This document shows positions 1-11,000 of a stretch of DNA of 64,000 bases, piece after piece (positions within the stretch are counted from its first letter, which is position 1; each line of letters begins with the position of its first letter). This DNA is from Axinella damicornis (taxonomy: Eukaryota > Porifera > Demospongiae > Axinellida > Axinellidae): contig OZ007505.1 of assembly GCA_963931865.1 (NCBI GenBank), positions 16,295,616 through 16,359,615 of the forward strand, given 5' to 3'. A program made the position numbers and the translations under genes. The notes beneath the pieces are model-generated. The model had not been told where the DNA came from. It saw nothing but the letters and a program-made list of their open reading frames with translations, and did not search any database.

Positions 1-1754
1 CTCTGATGACAATGGTTGAAGGCAGCCAACTGGTCAATGACGCTGAGATCATGCAGGTAGCAAGCATCCTGGGGGCGTTTCAAGAGCTGATGGAGCACAC
101 GATTGTATCCTGGGATGCACTTCATGAAGATTTTGTGAAGAAGTTGATCAACTTCATTGACAAGTCACTCCAGCACCCGGACTACTTCAGATCCGTAGTT
201 GTGTCGAAAACCTGTGCCATTTTGGAGTCGATTGTGCTCAACAGTCCAAAGTTCTATGAAATTGTAGCCAAAGAGTTGTCAGTCAGTAGCACAATTCCGT
301 TTCTAGAAAAGAATGCCACGGAGGTCAAGTACAATACGTTGGCGTTCATCAACGCAATGATTGCAAAGGCATCAAATAAGGAGGCTGTGATGAGAGAACT
401 TGCCATGAATCGCTTCAACAGAGTGCTCCTGGATTCTATTATGAATCACTTCCATGGCAATTTACCGCAGGAATTAGCTCACGAGCTGTACGTCTACCAA
501 TCGTTCGTCATGAACCTCGTCGAAGGTAGAATGAGAAAGAGGTTTACACCCAGTGACCCGAAAATGGAAGAAGATCTCAGATTGCTACCAACACGAGCGT
601 TCCCTGATGAGTACGGAGGTGGGGGTTCCAAGGCACGTGCAACAGTATCCGAACAACACTGGAAGCAGCTTGGGTTTGTGAGGGGACAGCCACAAACAGA
701 CTTCGATGAGGTACCACCGGGAATCCTGGCTCTTGACTGCATGGTCTACTTTGCGAAAACCAAACACGAAACGTTCACCAGCTTATTATTCTCGCACACA
801 GACAACCAGTGCCCGTTTGCACAAACAAGCATTGCCCTGACCAAGGTGCTGTGCCAGATTTTTCGAATTGGTGAACCCCCGTCTGACATTGGCTATGAGT
901 TTATTCCAGTTCTTGTCTGGCACGAAGAGCCTTTCAAAGAAGTGTTCTGTGTTGCCATCCAGCGTCTCTTCAGAACTTGGAGGGAAATGAGAGCATCTGA
1001 GCACGATCTTGAAAAGGTGATGGTTGTCGTAATGAAACAAATCTCGATGGTTCTCCAAGGAGGTTCAACCCTCACAAGCTTTGACATCCTCAAAACGAGG
1101 CTCTTTGACCTGAATTACAAGAGAATCGCAGAGGCAGAGGAGAATAGCCAGTTGTTGGACGATTCAGTTCTCAATTCGAAGCCCGTCGTGGAGCTCTGTA
1201 AGCGAATCAAGCCTGAGATTATTCAGCTGGTGAGGGAAGAGCGGCTGAGACATTTAGTCGAGGGAGCAGCATTCCCAGCAATTCCAAAATCTGGAAGAAG
1301 CCGCCGAGATCAGTTCTTCTACTGTCGTCTCTCTCCCAATTACAAGCTGCTGCATTTTGGCGACTCTAGTGGCACACAAGCTCCTCCGATCGAGTCCCTT
1401 GACAAGAAAATCCAAGTTTCCGAAATGCGAGTAGAAGTTGGCGCCAACTGTCCTCACGCATCGACAAGAAGAGTCTCCAGTCAGAACATCTTCTCCATCT
1501 TCTACGAGGGAGATGAGCACTTAGATTTTATAGCACCGAATGAGACCGTTTTCAACATCTGGGTGGACGGTTTGTATGTCTTATTAGGGAAACAAATGCC
1601 GAGCAAGGCATCGGACGAAGACGTGGAGACACTCTTAAACATGGATTTGAAAGTTCGGCTTCTTGATATTGAAAACGCCACAATACCAAGTCAACTACCT
1701 TCTGTGCCCAAGGAACCTGCCGATTATGACTTTTATTACAAGCTAGACAATTAG
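1..1754 (+). CDS. ELMO: ELMO (engulfment and cell motility protein), 5'-partial
   Basis: ELMO proteins bind DOCK-family exchange factors and activate Rac at the plasma membrane during engulfment and migration. The frame is open to the left edge; the first internal ATG is at 6 and gives 582 residues, against about 720 for full-length ELMO1/2, so roughly the first 140 residues lie outside the window. Visible in order: the end of the armadillo-like region, the ELMO domain (about residues 170-350, with HWKQLGFVRGQPQTDF and an aliphatic core around ILALDCMVYFA), a PH domain (about 410-540, with FFYCRLSPNYKLLHFGD) and a C-terminal proline segment (PSQLPSVPKEP) where vertebrate ELMO1 contacts the DOCK SH3 domain. 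The stop is TAG at 1752. The whole 1.75 kb is one exon, whereas vertebrate ELMO genes are intron-rich. Family assignment is secure; the ELMO1/2/3 subtype cannot be decided here. Confidence 0.95.
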   Translation, partial: LMTMVEGSQLVNDAEIMQVASILGAFQELMEHTIVSWDALHEDFVKKLINFIDKSLQHPDYFRSVVVSKTCAILESIVLNSPKFYEIVAKELSVSSTIPFLEKNATEVKYNTLAFINAMIAKASNKEAVMRELAMNRFNRVLLDSIMNHFHGNLPQELAHELYVYQSFVMNLVEGRMRKRFTPSDPKMEEDLRLLPTRAFPDEYGGGGSKARATVSEQHWKQLGFVRGQPQTDFDEVPPGILALDCMVYFAKTKHETFTSLLFSHTDNQCPFAQTSIALTKVLCQIFRIGEPPSDIGYEFIPVLVWHEEPFKEVFCVAIQRLFRTWREMRASEHDLEKVMVVVMKQISMVLQGGSTLTSFDILKTRLFDLNYKRIAEAEENSQLLDDSVLNSKPVVELCKRIKPEIIQLVREERLRHLVEGAAFPAIPKSGRSRRDQFFYCRLSPNYKLLHFGDSSGTQAPPIESLDKKIQVSEMRVEVGANCPHASTRRVSSQNIFSIFYEGDEHLDFIAPNETVFNIWVDGLYVLLGKQMPSKASDEDVETLLNMDLKVRLLDIENATIPSQLPSVPKEPADYDFYYKLDN

Positions 1755-2566
1755 AATTTAGTGACTTGCATTAGAGTTTTGTGTATCAAAGCCAACACTA
1801 CACTGGTGACCTACTTAAGCATTTGTTTTTCTTAGATGGATTATTATTTGTGATGTATTTCAATTCTGTGTACGTATGCAACGTAGGGAGAGTGTGTACC
1901 CTTTTTACTAGCCTAGCTATTTTGTACATAACCATATTATTGCCAAATTATGAATTTATGCACTGTAGGTTGTTCGTGTGGATTACATGTACCTCCCTTG
2001 TTCCTCTTCTAATACAAAATGTCTAGAGAGCCGGCAGGAAGTACGTATGTCCTATACTTTAGGGTGAGTAGGTACAAAATTATGCCTGCATATGTGTGTC
2101 CTTCCTGCATATACACCACCTGTGCCCTCAGCCCAACACATGGTATTGTTTGTACTGTTGGCAGAGAGATTACTAGAAATTACTGGAGATTACTAGAAAA
2201 TCCACTTACATAATATGATCTGCATGTCCTACGTATATCTTAAACGGCCTCAGTGGAAGAGGCCTCCATGCATGCATACGGTGTACCACTAGAGCCTGGG
2301 AACGAGGCTAGTACCACTATAATTAAGGGTCGACCTAGCCCCGTTCCCAGGCTCTCCCCAGCGACGAAAAGCTGGTTGATGGCCTGGGAATGAGGCTAGG
2401 GTTACCAGGTAACTCCCAGGCCCCTCCCCCTGCAGCTTCTTGTCAATTGGTAACAGGCTAAGGAAGGATTAACTGAACATGACAAATTACAAAGCTTACA
2501 AGTCAAGTGATGGCTACTAAATCAACAAGTACAATCATGTATACACAGTCCAGGAGTTTGCGGTAC
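1755..2566. other. intergenic interval between ELMO and cathepsin C 3' ends
   Basis: This 0.8-kb stretch separates two convergent genes. I see no coding signal; the small open frames are short and lack family resemblance. It contains one copy of the TAGCCTCGTTCCCAGGC hairpin family (2336-2398), preceded by an isolated copy of the same terminus near 2292. Confidence 0.6.
2336..2398. mobile_element. MITE of the GTTCCCAGGC family
   Basis: The element begins TAGCCCCGTTCCCAGG and ends CCTGGGAATGAGGCTA, an imperfect inverted repeat around a short centre. It belongs to a family found about twenty times in this window (see 23920-24025 for the best copy). Confidence 0.6.
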
Positions 2567-3934
2567 TCACGGAACCACTGGGGTGGCTGCCACTGCCATA
2601 CTCTCAATGCCACACTCATCGTCTCCCCTCATAATGCGGAAGTAACCCTGTTCACCCCAGGTAGGACCCCAACTGTTCTTGACGAGCCAATACTTCACTC
2701 CTTCCTCCTCCCCATATCCAGTCACCAGTACAGCGTGGTTCGTAATCTCCCACGGATTGAATTTATCTTCTAGTCCAGTATGCTTGTAGATGCCTTGTGT
2801 GTATTTCTCAAAGTCGCTGTATACCTCAAATCCAACTGCTATCGGTCCATTTTTGACTAGCTCAATACGCATCTCAGCCTCATTGCACGCACCGTAAAAC
2901 CCACCAACGTAAAAGTAATTTGTGCTGTAGTACCTCAGGCAACCTTTCTTCTCGGTGCAGGATGAATCATGGCCAACATACGGAAAACAACTCTCTTCAA
3001 TTGCTCCGAAGTCCTGCGCATACTTGCCAGCAATTAAGTAGGGGAATCCCCCCGCACAACCCTGGGAGTATTCGGAACACCCCATAACATCCTGTGGAGA
3101 CAACACAACACTCACTGAGTTATTTGTCGCAATTCGAAGTCTCGCTTCGAGCATTGCCATGGAGGCAAATGCATAGCAGCTGCCACACTGGCCTTGGTTA
3201 CGAATTGGGGAGACGTAATTCACCCCATCCACGTTACTCCAATCAAACGAGTCAGGAAGCTGATCTGCTACCTTCTGGACCTCTTCACTCACTGGAGCCG
3301 CCGAGGGAAAGTGTGGCCTTCCATATTTTGGAACTCCACCAGCTCTCCAGAAACGATCACCCAACGACATCTGTGAAAGTTCAGGATAGTGGGTTGCCCG
3401 CCACAAGCTTTGCTTTGAATTGATCTCGTCAACAAACGTCTTGTTTGGAATGTATTTTCGCTTTAGGTCAAATTCAACAATCGGGTGAGATTTAGCTGAT
3501 TTACTGGCACCGACGTCTGTTTTCACCCCAAAGTAACATTCCCAGTTGTGGTCCCACAGGTCATGGGACCACCCGTTCAGTGTGGAATCACAGTAGCTTG
3601 TGACAGTATTGTTCTGCATCGTGTAGTTGGAGAATGCGAAATATTTTCGTTGTCCAACCACCACCTCGAAGCCTTGGTTATAAATTATAGTCCAGAAGCC
3701 TTTATTTCCATATTCGTCCACGGCTGTGTCGGGAAACACAAGCTGCACGGTGAGACTGTTGGTTACGTTGAACTGGCTGCAGTCGAGCGTGTTGTCGTTT
3801 CCATTCGGTCCGATATGGAAAGTCCAGGTGCCCAGAATATTGTCGTAGGTGCAGTTGGCCGGTGTGTCGCCCAGGACAGCGGGAATACCGACAGCAAAAA
3901 CGACCAGCAGGCTGATGAACTGGAGCTTCATCAT
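2567..3934 (-). CDS. CTSC: Cathepsin C (dipeptidyl peptidase I)
   Basis: A lysosomal papain-family peptidase that removes N-terminal dipeptides and activates other lysosomal proteases. It has 455 residues on one exon (human about 463). Residues 1-22 form a signal peptide; the mature chain opens DTPANCTY, and in the known family this Asp1 of the exclusion domain anchors the substrate amino group. The exclusion domain covers about 23-140, the propeptide about 140-225 and the papain domain 228-455. The catalytic set is complete: oxyanion Gln247, Cys253 in QCGSCYAF (Tyr after the nucleophile, as in other cathepsin C enzymes), His400 in NHAVLVTGYG and Asn420 in KNSWG. Several NxT/S glycosylation sites fit a lysosomal enzyme. 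The gene is convergent with ELMO and co-oriented with the upstream cadherin gene. No lesion is seen. The absence of introns could be lineage loss or retroposition. Confidence 0.96.
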   Translation of the reverse strand: MMKLQFISLLVVFAVGIPAVLGDTPANCTYDNILGTWTFHIGPNGNDNTLDCSQFNVTNSLTVQLVFPDTAVDEYGNKGFWTIIYNQGFEVVVGQRKYFAFSNYTMQNNTVTSYCDSTLNGWSHDLWDHNWECYFGVKTDVGASKSAKSHPIVEFDLKRKYIPNKTFVDEINSKQSLWRATHYPELSQMSLGDRFWRAGGVPKYGRPHFPSAAPVSEEVQKVADQLPDSFDWSNVDGVNYVSPIRNQGQCGSCYAFASMAMLEARLRIATNNSVSVVLSPQDVMGCSEYSQGCAGGFPYLIAGKYAQDFGAIEESCFPYVGHDSSCTEKKGCLRYYSTNYFYVGGFYGACNEAEMRIELVKNGPIAVGFEVYSDFEKYTQGIYKHTGLEDKFNPWEITNHAVLVTGYGEEEGVKYWLVKNSWGPTWGEQGYFRIMRGDDECGIESMAVAATPVVP

Positions 3935-4276
3935 TGCACACTGCCACTATAAAATATGCTGACATGAGCTGCTGCAAACTGCGCATGTGCAAGAGTACCC
4001 CATTCCCGAGTCTCTTCCTAGCGGTCTGGGAACGAGACTGGTACAGCTACCACTGAACAGCACCAGAATCCCAGTAATTCCTGCAGATGTGCTGATCTGC
4101 ATGACACAATAAATTAATCAAAAAGCTTGGTAGACAACAAATACGTATACCCTTGGCATTTGTTTCAACGTCCTCCCTAGCTCTCCTCATCTATCCACAG
4201 AGATTCTTCCAGAGATGTACAAGTGCTTGTAATATCAGATGACATGTACTTCGTATATTTACATAATGCAGTTGTA

Positions 4277-4540
4277 TATTACTCTTCGTCCCAACCAGCG
4301 ATAGATTGGTCGACAACACTGAAATAAATCAGTTCATCTAAATCCAACGTTTTGGCCTTAATGCCAAGGCCATCATCAGGGATAATGATGCATGTTTGCT
4401 AAAATAGCTACTAGCTTATAATTATTTTGTCTTGTGTTATCCCTGATGATGGCCTTGGCACATTAAGGCCGAAACGTTGGATTTAGATGCTATTTCAGTG
4501 TTGTCGACAAATCTATCACTGGTTGGGACGATGAGTAATA
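4277..4540. mobile_element. MITE-like hairpin, about 264 bp
   Basis: Two arms of about 100 bp are inverted copies. The left arm carries CGTCCCAACCAGCGATAG and the right arm ends CTATCACTGGTTGGGACG; further in, CCAACGTTTTGGCCTTAA pairs with TTAAGGCCGAAACGTTGG and ATCATCAGGGATAA with TTATCCCTGATGAT. The outermost bases read TATTACTC and GAGTAATA. It has no coding capacity and sits between cathepsin C and the end of the cadherin gene. Confidence 0.75.
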
Positions 4541-4644
4541 ATACTACTGTGACAGCTAACCGAGAACCTCTTTGAAACACATAATGCAGTTGTGGGGTAC
4601 TTCAAAGGCAGCTCTGATGGCACTATAAGACTGTCAGTACTTTG

Positions 4645-4645
<1 letters not shown>

Positions 4646-4684
<39 letters not shown>
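4646..4684. repeat. poly-C run (39 nt)
   Basis: An uninterrupted cytosine homopolymer, poly-G on the other strand, in intergenic DNA. It is one of seven such long tracts in the window. Confidence 0.9.
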
Positions 4685-4686
<2 letters not shown>

Positions 4687-5006
4687 CAAAAAAAAGCAGG
4701 AACTGACGTGCATGGCTTGTGCACTTGACAGTACCTGTTGTCATACACTTGTGAGAGTGGCTTTGCATGTAAACCCTGTAGAGAAATAAAGGTCCTTACA
4801 ACTGATAAAAACAACTGTTGAATGATCATGATACGATAATTATAACACAAAATTTTATGTGGTAACTTCATAGCTGAAGAAGTGCATAATGTGGAGGGCT
4901 CAGTGGAAAGGATGAACTCGGTGTTGACACCTTTGTTACACAATGACAATGCACAGTTGACCTTTGACCTTTGTAAAAACATTTATCCGCTGAGCCCTTC
5001 AGTATT

Positions 5007-8000
5007 CTATGATGTTCTGCCAGTGGACCATGCTGCAATTCTTGCATGTCCAGCTCTGATTTTAGGTCCAAAAGATCCAGGAAGCCGCCATGGCCAATTC
5101 TCTAAGTAGTCAGAACTATGCTCTCGGTCGTGTGCTGGTAACCTTTCGCCTTCAGGGTGTGATGGAATTGACTCCAGGTCTGTTAAGATGTCTTTCTGTG
5201 AGAGGCTTCCTCGAGCATTGTTCTCCATTGACACTACTTCATCATCTAGAGAAATTATAGAGCAGCTGTCTGAGGGAGTTTGGATCCCCAAAGGCAAAGG
5301 AGAGGATTCTGACGTTCTCTTGGATCCAGAGCCTGGCTGTTTGCGGCTGCCGCCTTTCTTGCTGTTGTTGCTAGCAGTACTGTGTTTATTGCTCTTTTGT
5401 CCATTAATCTTGATTGGAACCACTTTGGTCTTCTGAGTCATTCTGCATGACATAAAAGCAGTGAATTATGTTATTCCACAGTGAATCGGTGAGGACATAT
5501 TCTAGCCCCCAGTAGTGGTGCCTGAGCCTGCCTGACAGCTGATTCTCTTTCTTCTACCACTAACAGTAGCTACCATTAGGACTCAGAGTGCCACACTTTT
5601 GTAACCAATGGTCCATATACTTGTACTAAATACGAAGCAATTAAATTTGAGTTGAAAGCATAATTCGTGTGGACTGCATGCTACTGCAGACACCACCCAC
5701 TCTACGTAGCATTCTATGCTCCACTTTCTGCACATAATGCTTAATCATGCATACTTATTTCTTATGCTCAGTTACGGTCTTATGTCCACAGACACGATGC
5801 ATACGTACCTCCCTACACACGTGCAACAATTGAGTGGAGAAGCAGGAGAAATATGTACAAACAGCTCCCATAGTAACTGCATGCAACCACAAATGAAAGT
5901 AAGTATCCACACGTCTCAATAATGAGGGAGGAAAGACTTGTTGCTACGGAGTTTAATAGGGCTTTTATCAACTGATGGAAGTCCTTACGCCTTGTAAAAG
6001 AAGGGTTGCACAGTTGCACACGCACTAGCTGCTTACCTTCGTTTGTATCTGTAGATAGCAACAGCAATTGCTACCACAGCAGTGACTGATATCAGGACAG
6101 CAATAATGACCAGCAAGGATATAGCAATCCCCTTCCAGTTACTGAGGGAGGACTCCACGGTGGTGATGGAAGGTGCAACACTGTCTCGCACAATTGCCTC
6201 TATCACTCCGCTGTCATCTTGTAGTATTTGGTTGAGTGTGCCACGTGGTATGACATAGTCAGTTTCCCTCTGAGGGGCCTTGGTTGCATCGTCCGGTAGA
6301 ATGACATAGAATCGCAGTTCCAATGCAGTCACTTCCTCAGTTCTAATCTCCTTGGGGTAGTCTTGTAACAGAACCACGTGGAGCTGTACAAAGCTGGCAT
6401 AGTTGTTGTGTGTGCTTCGTTTTTGTATTGGTCCAGTGCTGTGAAATTGGATAAAAATACAACAATTGCTATTCATTCTGGTTGCATACCATAATACAGC
6501 AATGTATTCCAAGTCTCTGTGCTCTATTATTAATGATTCCAACGACAGTGTAGTCCTACGTTTCCATGGCAACAAATAGATATTGCATTAGGGTACATGG
6601 ACATTTGCTGAAGTTTTTGTCATAGCAAACTGAAAAATACAACAAACACAGTGAAGTACCTAACTTGTGTACACCCTAGGAAGAGTAATACCCTAGCTTG
6701 TATAGTATCGCTCACAAGTAGCTAGCATATGAAAGCTTCTGAGATCTGCCTGCACCAGCTACAGTATTTTATACACCATCACACTATTTTGCACTCTTCT
6801 GAATTCATGACTACAGTAGCAGCAATGTAGACACGCCCACACATATTTAATTACCAGAACACTGAATTCCTCGGGTCTGGTGACACCACTGACCTTTGAA
6901 CTCACAATGTCATGCGATTTAGCATGCAGTATACCTGTAGAATTCTGCACAGCCAGATATCAGGGAGCAGGCTTCAGGTAGTAGTGCACAGTAGTGGGTC
7001 ACACTGCGAGCTACAGCAGTATAAAAGTTGTCCCCTGCTCCTTGGTCCCACTACAAGGATGAATGGAATGAGCAACCATACATAACTTTCCTGAGAGATT
7101 ACCCCTCAGTTTGGGCAAAAGCGCACGATGACATCATTGTCATTGCGGCTGTGACGATGATGTCCTCATGCGCTCTTGGCTTGGGAATTAAGAAAAGATC
7201 ATTCGCATCTTCCCGTACGGTCATACATATGCCTATGCAAGTGTGTCAGAAACTTGTGCTGAGTTTCAAACTCTACCATCCTTCTGTACACACACAGTAT
7301 AATACAATATGTCCTCACCAGTCCTTTGGTAAGGTCCGGCAATACCATGGTTACTGAATTCCACAATCCTTCAGTTTCTACTTGTGACACGAAGTCAAGA
7401 GTATTGTTACTCTCATCCACTGCAACGACCGAGTCTCGTACATCTACGATTACAACTACAATACTTGAAAGAGGAGGATCGCCCAAGTCTTGAACAGTGA
7501 TAGGTACACTGTGTACCACGGAGATTCCAGGGTCCAGTGACTGAGTGAGGGTTAGTTCTCCACTTTCAGTGTCAATTGAAAAGAGTTGTGCGGCAGCGTT
7601 GTCAGTGAATGCGTACCGCAACTGAGCATTAGAGCCAAGATCGTCATCCGAGCATGATAAATTCACCAGACTAGTGCCAGTATCAGTGTACGGGGAAACA
7701 GTTACGGAATACACTGTTCTATTACACCGAGGTGTGTGATCATTGGAGTCCATAACGTTCACTGTAACTCCAGCATAAGCATGTCTTCTAGTCGAGGGAT
7801 CTTGTGGGGAATCTTGTGCACCGACTGTGAAGGCAAGTTGGTCGTTTGATTCTCGATCAAGAAGATCGGTGAGGTAGATGACACCGGAGAGGGGGTCAAT
7901 GGTAAAGGATTGGTCTACTTCTTGTATGAAATAGCGGATTTTCCCATCAGTGCCAAGGTCTAAGTCAGAAGCTTCGACTGTCAGCACCGCTGAGCCAAGA

Positions 8001-11000
8001 GAGGTACTTTCAGGGACCTCAATTGTGTATGAGGATTGCTGAAATACAGGGGTATGCTCATTTGCTGGAATGATGGATACATATGCAGAAAAGTCAAAGA
8101 TCGAGCTGAGGTCATTGGGATCATAGCACTGCAGTGGTATCAGATGGGAGGTTGCCGTCTCATAATCAAGGGTGTTTGCAACAGATACCTCACCTGATGT
8201 GGAGTCGATTTGAAAGACATTTGAATGAATTGTATACTGGGGTGTGGTTGGACCAAACAGGTTTTCTCTTGTACCTCTACAGGATACAGATAGAACATGT
8301 GTTCCGATGGCTGCACTTTCCGATACGTCGGCAACGTAGATGGAACTTTCTGGGACAAGAAGTCCTAACTTGCAGCCGGTTACATTGATGGATAGTTGTG
8401 CATGTGTAGAATGAGGTACATCACTCCCATCCTCAGCTTGAACGGAAAGCGTGTACTGCGTTGCTATAGTACAGTCAATAGGCCCGGTAACACTAAGAAT
8501 TCCTGACTGCGGATTTATACCCAGGAAACTCACACTAGTGCCGCTTAGAGAGAATCGAATGTCACCATCTCTGCCAACGTCTTCATCTGTAGCAGTAATC
8601 TGTATTAGTGATGTACCAACTGTAGTTGTTTCAGCTACAGAAACGGTGTATTCTGTTCTGCCAAATGTTGGATGAAATTCGTTTTCTGGTAGTATCTGAA
8701 GGATTACGGTACTGTTAGCAGACAGAGATGGGATTCCATGATCGCTACACACAAGAGAGACCTTATATAGTTGGGCTGCTTCAAAATCGATGCCTCCGCT
8801 TAGACTCAAATCACCTGTGGTTGGATTGATTGTGAACAGATCATTAGTGACGATTGTTTCAATGCCAGTGTCATGTAGAGATGATATGGATATGCTGGTT
8901 ATCTCAAACTCTATTTCTGCGTTTGTACCGGTGTCAAGGTCTGAACATGGTATGGTCATAATGTGTGTACTCTGTGGTGCACTTTCAGAGATGACAGCAA
9001 AAAGAAGTGGTGCTATTTGTGGAACGTTGTCATTCTCATCCAGCACAGTGATGTTTATTTGTACTGAACTACTTTGAGGGGGAGTCCCAGAGTCATATGC
9101 CTCTATTACAAGATTATATTCTCTTGTTCGCTCATGATCAACTGATCCAGTGAGAATTATCTGCCCAGTTCTCGAGTTGATTCCAAAGGTACGATCCTCA
9201 TTGCCACTAGTAATCTGATAGTTAACACTTCCATCTTTGCCCGAGTCATTGTCAAATGCGAGCATTTCACATACAGGTGTTCCCACGGTAGAATATTCAG
9301 TAACGTTGCTACATTCAAATGAGCTGCTGACAAATACTGGCTCGTATTCGTTAGTACCGGACACCGAAACATACACAGTCACAGTTTCTACTGTTGGGAA
9401 TCCACTGCTGGACACTTGAATGGGGATAATGTAGGTAGTCTCTGCACCACCATCAGCATCAAGCTCATCTTGGAGAGTCAGCCTAGCTTGTGTGTTTGGT
9501 GAGATCAATTGAAAAAGTACGCTCAAATTGCTGGGTATGGAATAGTGCAGACTTGAAGATTCTGGGTTCGTACAAGAGAAGGATATAATTTCTGAACCGA
9601 CAAGACTATCTTCTGGTAAGTTAACAATATAGAATTGAGGGTCACAGACCGGAGGCACATCGTTTACGTTGGTGACGGTGATGTAAAGATCAGTCTCTCT
9701 GAATCGAATTGGAGGTTGCATGTCTTGCACTGTGACTATACAATGGAATTGTCTCATTCCAGTTTCGTAGTCTAGTTCTCTAGTCAGATACACCACTCCA
9801 GTTGAGGAGTCGATATAGAACTGCCCTTGTGGACACAGGTTGGGAGAGAGGTTGAGTGTGTACCGCATTTGACCTGCTATTCCAGCATCATTGTCTTGGG
9901 CTGTCACTTCGACTATTGATGTTCCTAATGCAGTATCTTCAGGTATGGATCGATCATACTCAATAGGCACATTGGGGTAAAACTCATTCACGCCTGTCAC
10001 TTCAATCATCACCAAAGCTTGGTCTGTCTGATACGGATCGGCACGCTCTCTACATTGGACTTGGAGCTCATACATCTGAGTTTCCAAATCATAATCCAAC
10101 GTACTCGCTAAAGTGATTTGTCCCGTTGCAGTGTCCAGTGCAAATTTTCCATCGTCATTTCCTGATGTAATTGTATATGTCACTACTTGGTTTTGTCCGG
10201 AGTCAGCATCATTGCAGTGTATTGGAAGTACTTCATAGTTCACTGGGCTATCCTCAGAGACCTGAACAAAGTACAGCGACCTCTCAAACACTGGACTGTT
10301 GTCATTGGCATCCAACACCTGCACTACCACTGTAGCAGTGGCTGTGAGCCTGGACGTTGCATTCGGCGAGCTGTCAGATGCAAGCACCCTGACCTGGTGG
10401 GAACTCAATGTTTCAAAATCAAGAGTCCTGATGAGAACAACGCAACCAGTTTCAGGTTCTACTGCAAATAGGCTAGACTGGGCTGAAGGTTCAATTGAGT
10501 AGTTGATTACCCCATCATCTCCTAGGTCTAGATCACTGGCACTAACACTCCCCACTGTTGTACCTATACCAGCTGACTCAGTGATAGGGAAGTCAAATGT
10601 ACTGCTTTGAAATACAGGTGGGTATTCATTTATAGGTTCAACGGTAATTATGACGGTTGTTGTTGCATTGAACTGGAATGGAGGAGTACCCACATCAGAA
10701 ACACTAATGAGCAGTTCATACAAGCTCTGAGTTTCATAATCTAGTGTGTCCACTACTGTGATCTCCCCATCAGAGTCAAGATCAAAGAGGCCACTTTCAT
10801 TTCCTGCAAGAATATCAAAGCTCAGGACAGGGTTTGAAGGCTCATCGGCATCTGTACAGCTCAGTAAAAATGGAGAGGACTGCAATTTCTCTTCACATAT
10901 GGAAAAGTACGCCACGTTCGGACTGCACCGAGGAGGATTATCGTTTGCATTCAGCACGCTTATCTCAACTTGTGTAGTAACAGAATTGATACCATCATTT

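Noticed and set aside
3946..3960. TATA box for cathepsin C (ATTTTATAG on the minus strand)
   Set aside because: It lies only about 15-20 nt before the ATG, too close to place a transcription start unless the leader is nearly absent.
7028..7357. 109-codon plus-strand frame
   Set aside because: Overlaps the cadherin exon end antisense and has no recognisable domain.
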